DNA of 26,507 nt from a virus. Shown here piece after piece: positions 23,175 to 26,507 of this stretch; position 1 is the stretch's first letter, and each line of letters opens with the position of its first letter. The DNA lies in the IMG/VR virus record IMGVR_UViG_3300024343_000098, positions 1 through 26,507 of that record. The stretch is one strand, 5' to 3'. The notes under the pieces were generated by a model, which saw only the letters and a program-made list of their open reading frames with translations, did not search any database and was not told the DNA's origin. A program made the translations under genes and the position numbers.

Positions 23175-23204
23175 ACTATACACGTTAGAACTGAACATGC
23201 GGTG
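23175..23204 (-). promoter_or_regulatory. Predicted leftward promoter of the DUF932 gene
   Basis: CACCGCA (23204-23198) and TATAGT (23180-23175) are separated by exactly 17 bases, as in the replication-operon promoter. It lies just past the stop of the upstream 48-aa gene. The predicted leader is about 40 bases. Confidence 0.62.
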
Positions 23205-23351
23205 TTATATCACCCCCCTACTTCTGTTGAACTTGCGCATTGCTTGCAGTGTTTCATGAGCGCCGACACTCTTGCCGATCTCATAAGCACACCAAATAGC
23301 GCCGACAACAAGCAAGCAGGCGCATAACAGGATGATGTAAACGATAATCAT
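23205..23351 (-). CDS. 48-aa single-pass membrane protein
   Basis: ATG 23351 overlaps the stop of the preceding 225-aa gene by four bases (ATGA), and the frame ends with TAA at 23207-23205, directly before the CACCGCA box of the next promoter. The peptide starts MIIVYIILLCACLLVVGAIW, a clear transmembrane helix of about 20 residues, and then has a small soluble tail with GKSVGAHETLQAMRKFNRSR, basic at the end. Such 'membrane helix plus short basic tail' proteins are frequent in phages. Function is unknown; membrane stress, superinfection exclusion or lysis timing are open options. The coupled start is the main support. Confidence 0.68.
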   Translation of the reverse strand: MIIVYIILLCACLLVVGAIWCAYEIGKSVGAHETLQAMRKFNRSRGVI

Positions 23352-24025
23352 GATGACACCTTCGCAAACGCATCAGTAGCAGGGAACAACTCACGTTGCT
23401 TCATCAGATGTTTCAACCAAGACGCACGAGTCTTGGTTGTGACGTTGGTGCGCATACCAATGCACTCATGGACGATGTCACGAGTCAGGATGGAGTCACC
23501 AGTACGATGGATGTAATCCATGCGGTACACCGTGTACTGATCCAATAGGAAGTTGCGCTTACCAATAATGGTTTCTACTTCACTGAGTGATTCAAAGTAG
23601 TAGGACACTTCTTGTTCGTCCATCTTCTCTAACTCAGGTAAGCGTCCCTCAAACACATCATCGACAGGGAATGGGAAGAGACCACACTTGAATGTGCGAC
23701 TATTACCTTCTGCATCTCTGCCATCAAGCATGATGAACTCACGCTCAACACCATCAAGCGTGTGCTTGACAGTCTCTGCAACGTCTTGCGAGTATGTCAT
23801 GAGAGGTGAGAACATCTTCTCGTAGAAGCGGATGCGATGCCACATCTCTTCTGCTTCTTTCTCGTTGCGAATGTAACCAATAGCGACAGCCATAGTCACA
23901 AACACCATTGCTTTGTACTGTGGCTTGAGGTCAGAGTATTGCTCACCCCCCCAATGACTGTTGTACATCTGATTTAGATTCTCTGATGGGATATTTGTTT
24001 TGCTGAAGTCATAATCTAATGACAT
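23348..24025 (-). CDS. Conserved actinophage-type protein of unknown function, 225 aa
   Basis: ATG 24025 follows an AC-rich leader and AAAGGAGAA. The protein begins MSLDYDFSKT, then has a segment TMAVAIGYIRNEKEAEEMWH, then RIRFYEKMF, and ends with TRDIVHECIGMRTNVTTKTR and ASWLKHLM. I recall this arrangement (an N-terminal 'LDY', a mid 'ATMAVGIG.I...NA.EF..R' helix and a C-terminal 'IGLRTNV...TR..' helix) from actinobacteriophage proteins near DUF932 genes, but no function is attached to it. It has two cysteines and no membrane segment. The stop overlaps the 48-aa membrane gene by four bases, so the two are translated together. Confidence 0.78.
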   Translation of the reverse strand: MSLDYDFSKTNIPSENLNQMYNSHWGGEQYSDLKPQYKAMVFVTMAVAIGYIRNEKEAEEMWHRIRFYEKMFSPLMTYSQDVAETVKHTLDGVEREFIMLDGRDAEGNSRTFKCGLFPFPVDDVFEGRLPELEKMDEQEVSYYFESLSEVETIIGKRNFLLDQYTVYRMDYIHRTGDSILTRDIVHECIGMRTNVTTKTRASWLKHLMKQRELFPATDAFAKVSS

Positions 24026-24050
24026 GATTTTCTCCTTTTGTTTGTTGTTG

Positions 24051-24290
24051 TTAGTTTAAATTTGTAAGACGTTCGTAAACACTTGACTCTGTATAACCAT
24101 CTTTAACTGAGTATGCAGTCGCTACGTAACACTTGTCTTCGTAGTCATACCAAATGTTGATGTCATAACCCATGTGGGCAGTCCACCAATCATCACCTAA
24201 CTCATTGCCATCAACAGTGTTGAATTGTTCTATAGCAAATTCAGTTAATAGATGACGCTCCTTTACGGTGAGCATTCTTCTTCCACTCAT
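24051..24290 (-). CDS. Small acidic protein, 79 aa
   Basis: ATG 24290 overlaps the stop of the upstream gene (ATGA) and has GGAGAG 5 bases upstream. The protein starts with a basic helix (SGRRMLTVKERHLLTEFAIE) and then an acidic, aromatic-rich part (GDDWWTAHMGYDINIWYDYE). A single cysteine lies near residue 57. I do not recognise it. The aromatic/acidic middle could form a small beta sheet. No function is proposed beyond its membership of the leftward accessory group. Confidence 0.68.
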   Translation of the reverse strand: MSGRRMLTVKERHLLTEFAIEQFNTVDGNELGDDWWTAHMGYDINIWYDYEDKCYVATAYSVKDGYTESSVYERLTNLN

Positions 24291-24529
24291 ATTGCTCTCC
24301 AGTTTAGATCTTCCCAAATACGGGTTTTAACTACACGAATGGTTTGTTCAATGCCAAAGATCTCCCAACGTAAAGTCTTAGGGATATCGTTGTTGCCATC
24401 GACACGAGAGATGGCAATGATCTGATTCCATAGATCACCTTCACGCTCCCAAGGGTTGAGTGCCTCAAGGCGCTTCAACTCTTTGTGCCTCTCTTTCAGG
24501 CTTGCTAATACTTCTTTTGGATCTACCAT
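24287..24529 (-). CDS. Small helical protein, 80 aa
   Basis: I start at ATG 24529, because AAAGGA lies about 8 bases upstream, rather than at the in-frame ATG 24544, which has only an ACACAACACAACA leader and no ribosome site. The protein is mostly two amphipathic helices (DPKEVLASLKERHKELKRLE and a later FGIEQTIRVVKTRIWEDLNW), a coiled-coil-like hairpin, with no cysteine. The pattern suggests a small dimer or a partner of another phage protein. I cannot name a family. Confidence 0.68.
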   Translation of the reverse strand: MVDPKEVLASLKERHKELKRLEALNPWEREGDLWNQIIAISRVDGNNDIPKTLRWEIFGIEQTIRVVKTRIWEDLNWRAI

Positions 24530-24569
24530 GTCTGTTCCTTTCATGTTGTGTTGTGTTGGGTGAGTGTAA

Positions 24570-24595
24570 GGTGAGCGCACATGAGTGCGCCCACC
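24570..24595 (-). terminator. Hairpin in gap after the acidic-tail gene
   Basis: GCGCAC (24575-24580) pairs with GTGCGC (24585-24590), and after one mismatch GGTG pairs with CACC, giving an interrupted stem at 24570-24580/24585-24595. It lies 31 bases after the leftward stop at 24626. No U-tract follows. Confidence 0.4.
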
Positions 24596-24604
24596 CGACA
24601 CGAA

Positions 24605-24622
24605 TTAATACAGGTGTATTAA
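24605..24622. repeat. 8-2-8 AT-rich palindrome TTAATACA-GG-TGTATTAA
   Basis: The arms at 24605-24612 and 24615-24622 pair perfectly. The 11 bases AGGTGTATTAA (24612-24622) recur at 26258-26268, each time just downstream of a leftward stop codon. It could be a protein-binding site; by chance a palindrome of this size is not surprising, so the repeat is the stronger observation. Confidence 0.4.
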
Positions 24623-24625
24623 ATC

Positions 24626-25246
24626 TCAGGAGACAGTCTCAACGTCCCAATCGGGATCATCAATGCTCACGTCAATATTGGTGACATCATCAGTGTCATC
24701 AGTGTCAATGTAATCAAGATCACCGTTGTCAGCAGCGTCACTGATGCGTGAATTGAACAGATCGTACAACTCGTCCTCATCGTACGACTTAGGAACACGA
24801 GCCGTGATAGTTACACGCTGAGTAGTGACGACATCAAACTTGAGTGTGCGCTCTTCGTAGAACGGACGCTGAAGAGTGTTGTCGTTGAACAACTGTTCAA
24901 GCATTCGCCACATGTCTGAATCTTCGGTCAGATAATCACGATCAACTAACTTGTCAATGAACATCTGAAACGAATCAACGAGTTCTGAGTGTTGACGATA
25001 CGCCTCAGACAAACGCTCACGCTGGAAAGTGTTGGCTTGACTCAAACGAACATTGTCGGCAAGACGTTCGTTGTATTCATCAGTCTTGTTCATGATGTCA
25101 GTCAGACCGATTGGTTCGGCTTGCACTTCACTGAACTGATCATCGTAACGTGCTGACTTGTAGCCATTGACGACATAAGCCGCTAACTGATAATCATGAA
25201 TGCGTGAGTCATGAATGATCTCGATAAGTGTCGTGGTCTTTTCCAT
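24626..25246 (-). CDS. Unknown protein with very acidic C-terminus, 206 aa
   Basis: I start at ATG 25246, where AAGGAGAAA is 8 bases upstream and the AC-rich leader matches other genes. An in-frame ATG at 25312, with AAAGGAAAG before it and one base after the previous stop, is a real alternative and adds 22 residues. Residues about 1-120 are helical. The middle part (KFDVVTTQRVTITARVPKSY) is beta-like. The last 45 residues are dominated by Asp (DYIDTDDTDDVTNIDVSIDD). Such a tail could mimic DNA or bind basic proteins or metal. I recognise no family, and no cysteine is present. Confidence 0.72.
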   Translation of the reverse strand: MEKTTTLIEIIHDSRIHDYQLAAYVVNGYKSARYDDQFSEVQAEPIGLTDIMNKTDEYNERLADNVRLSQANTFQRERLSEAYRQHSELVDSFQMFIDKLVDRDYLTEDSDMWRMLEQLFNDNTLQRPFYEERTLKFDVVTTQRVTITARVPKSYDEDELYDLFNSRISDAADNGDLDYIDTDDTDDVTNIDVSIDDPDWDVETVS

Positions 25247-25313
25247 TTTGGTTTCTCCTTGTGTTGTTGGTTGATTGAAAACTGTTACCTCATTGCTGTG
25301 TTCTAAATTCATT

Positions 25314-26228
25314 TCACTTTCCTTTCTTGTTTGTGGATGGATATACATTCTGCACTAGCAGATTCTTACGAGAGAGCGCATAGCCCTTCGCATACAGATC
25401 AACGAAGACCGAACGAGGATCGTTAAAGCGATCATCAGTGAGGTCACCGTCAATTACACGGTAGGCATCAACACCTAACGTGAGTTCTTTCATAACAGGT
25501 TCACCTTTCTTGCGATTGGTGACGACAGCAACACTGCCACCTGCACACAAGAACGCATCCATCAGATCAAGATGCTTACTCGTCTTCTCATTGAACGAAT
25601 AGATAAGACGATAATTCTTTTGTATCTGATGACCATTCTCAACGAAGCGTTGCATCATCATTGGATCTTTCGTGTAGTCATAAGCCTGCACAGTGAGATC
25701 ACCGAACAATTTCTGTGACACTGCCCACCAAGGCAGATCGCTATTGACATTCAAGCGCATCGACATGAGTCCGTATTTCTCTGTCGCTTGCATGATCTCG
25801 TGACGTAACACAAGCATGAATGCAGTAGGCATTGCAGCAAAGCAGTACGTACGCCAGTTACGTGCTGCTTGCACTTTATTGAACGAACCCTTGCCATGCT
25901 TAAGAACACACACCTTGATGCATGAACCTGCATTCTCACAAGTGTCGTACGTGACACCCTCAACGACAGTGCTACGAGCGCTGTTCATTGTGAGTGTGAT
26001 CGTAGGCAAAGCATTCTTGGCGATCTTGAGATTGCCTTTGTCAGTTGACGTGAGTTTGCTAGGCGTGTTCTGCAGACCGAACATTGGTTTGAACTTTGCG
26101 AACTCTGCATACACATCTTTTGCATACTCCTTCCACTCTTGATCAGTCCACCGTTTAGAGTGACCCATATACAAATGGAATTCGTCGGCACGCTGTAAAA
26201 GCGTGTCGCTTAAGTTGATGATTTTCAT
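25314..26228 (-). CDS. GP88-like protein, 304 aa
   Basis: Two features fit the GP88 family, named for a mycobacteriophage gene product of unknown function: an N-terminal NTPSKLT-type segment and a cysteine cluster in CENAGSCIKVCVLKHG (C97, C103, C107) followed by ARNWRTYCF (C129). Next come a segment MSMRLNVNSDLPWWAVS and a C-terminal AYRVIDGDLTDDRFND with the YAKGYALSRK end. The CX5CX3C spacing may hold a metal or iron-sulfur cluster. ATG 26228 has AAAGGAAAC about 8 bases upstream. It is probably the first gene of a small transcript starting near 26250. The family identity is good from memory; function is unknown. Confidence 0.75.
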   Translation of the reverse strand: MKIINLSDTLLQRADEFHLYMGHSKRWTDQEWKEYAKDVYAEFAKFKPMFGLQNTPSKLTSTDKGNLKIAKNALPTITLTMNSARSTVVEGVTYDTCENAGSCIKVCVLKHGKGSFNKVQAARNWRTYCFAAMPTAFMLVLRHEIMQATEKYGLMSMRLNVNSDLPWWAVSQKLFGDLTVQAYDYTKDPMMMQRFVENGHQIQKNYRLIYSFNEKTSKHLDLMDAFLCAGGSVAVVTNRKKGEPVMKELTLGVDAYRVIDGDLTDDRFNDPRSVFVDLYAKGYALSRKNLLVQNVYPSTNKKGK

Positions 26229-26268
26229 TTCGTTTCCTTTCGGGTTGGTTTTTATATAGGTGTATTAA

Positions 26269-26507
26269 TTAAGCAAGAAGAAAAACTTCCTGCCCATTCT
26301 CTTCAGTGATCGTGAACTGTGCGCCGACAGTCAAACTGTTCAGACGCTCAACAATATCTTGCGCAACATCCCACGCAATCTGCATCGCAATACCAAAGTC
26401 GTCAGACGCTTTGTCAAACTTGTTCGCCATCGCACGAAACACCGATGGACGCTGATCAATGTCGATGCCGAAATAATCTGCACATTCTTCAATGAACAGA
26501 TCAAGAT
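26269..26507 (-). CDS. Partial unknown protein, C-terminal 78 residues (cut by right edge)
   Basis: The leftward frame is open from the right edge to TAA at 26271-26269. The visible part starts at LDLFIEECADYFGIDIDQRP and continues with an acidic/hydrophobic helix and a beta end (VGAQFTITEENGQEVFLLA). It has no membrane segment, and its one cysteine is near the edge. I recognise nothing, and the true start lies outside the window. The codon pattern matches the other leftward genes, so it is likely real. Confidence 0.6.
   Translation of the reverse strand, partial: LDLFIEECADYFGIDIDQRPSVFRAMANKFDKASDDFGIAMQIAWDVAQDIVERLNSLTVGAQFTITEENGQEVFLLA

Noticed and set aside
23145-23327. 60-codon + strand frame in the gap after the DUF932 gene
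   Set aside because: It covers the predicted leftward promoter and the 48-aa membrane gene, whose start is coupled to a real gene; the + frame has Cys/His-rich low-quality sequence and no ribosome site.
1-26507. tRNA genes, integrase or attachment site
   Set aside because: No cloverleaf, integrase motif or core repeat was seen by eye; a tRNA scan of the full genome would settle it.

Overview
This window is a bacteriophage segment, with no bacterial housekeeping gene, tRNA, IS element or CRISPR array seen. Every base from 1 to about 15,260 is occupied by rightward (+) virion and lysis genes, and everything from about 15,250 to the right edge by leftward (-) replication and accessory genes. 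The two blocks converge and overlap by 14 bases. No gap without a gene exceeds about 160 bases, and both edges cut through open genes. The host is inferred, not proven. Several leftward proteins resemble families I know from actinobacteriophages: a GP88-like protein, a DUF932 protein, a small CxxC...CxxH zinc ribbon, and two small conserved families. The moderate-to-low GC content and the CGT/GCT/GGT codon preference would suit phages of low-GC aquatic Actinobacteria better than those of soil mycolata.

Left block (+). A tail-protein C-terminus (cut by the edge) is followed by a collar-domain fibre with eight HxH motifs. Next comes a repeat-bearing fibre ending in an S74-type intramolecular chaperone, then a 47-aa protein. 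Four proteins follow that contain no cysteine (143, 385, 408 and 2,848 aa). I interpret them as an internal virion or ejection set of a podovirus-like particle; the 8.5-kb gene for the last takes up a third of the window. An M15-like peptidase (endolysin candidate) closes the block. Genes abut or overlap through TGATG, ATGA or TAATG junctions, so this looks like one late operon that begins outside the window.

Right block (-). Reading leftward from the edge: a partial gene, a GP88-like protein, an acidic protein, two small proteins, a conserved 225-aa protein, a 48-aa membrane peptide, a DUF932 protein, three small genes including a zinc ribbon, and then the replication operon. That operon holds an unknown lead gene, a Cas4/RecB-like four-cysteine nuclease, a conserved DNRxxxxxKRPWFK protein, a RecA/DnaB-like helicase, an archaeo-eukaryotic-type primase, a RusA-like resolvase, a PD-(D/E)XK-like protein, a sigma-region-4/Nmad1 fusion and five very small proteins. 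No DNA polymerase lies in the window.

Regulation. Two leftward promoters share the architecture CACCGCA-N17-TATA(C/G)T. In the one driving the replication operon, the spacer is an 8-2-8 dyad that looks like an operator. The leftward block also contains several long perfect hairpins, some in gaps and some inside coding sequence. Most lack a U-tract; the exception is a good leftward intrinsic terminator buried inside the endolysin gene. AC-rich leaders ahead of AAGGAG sites recur at several leftward genes. The most unusual items are the promoter/operator pair, the sigma4-Nmad1 fusion, the cysteine-free giant protein set and the 13-bp hairpin inside the helicase gene.
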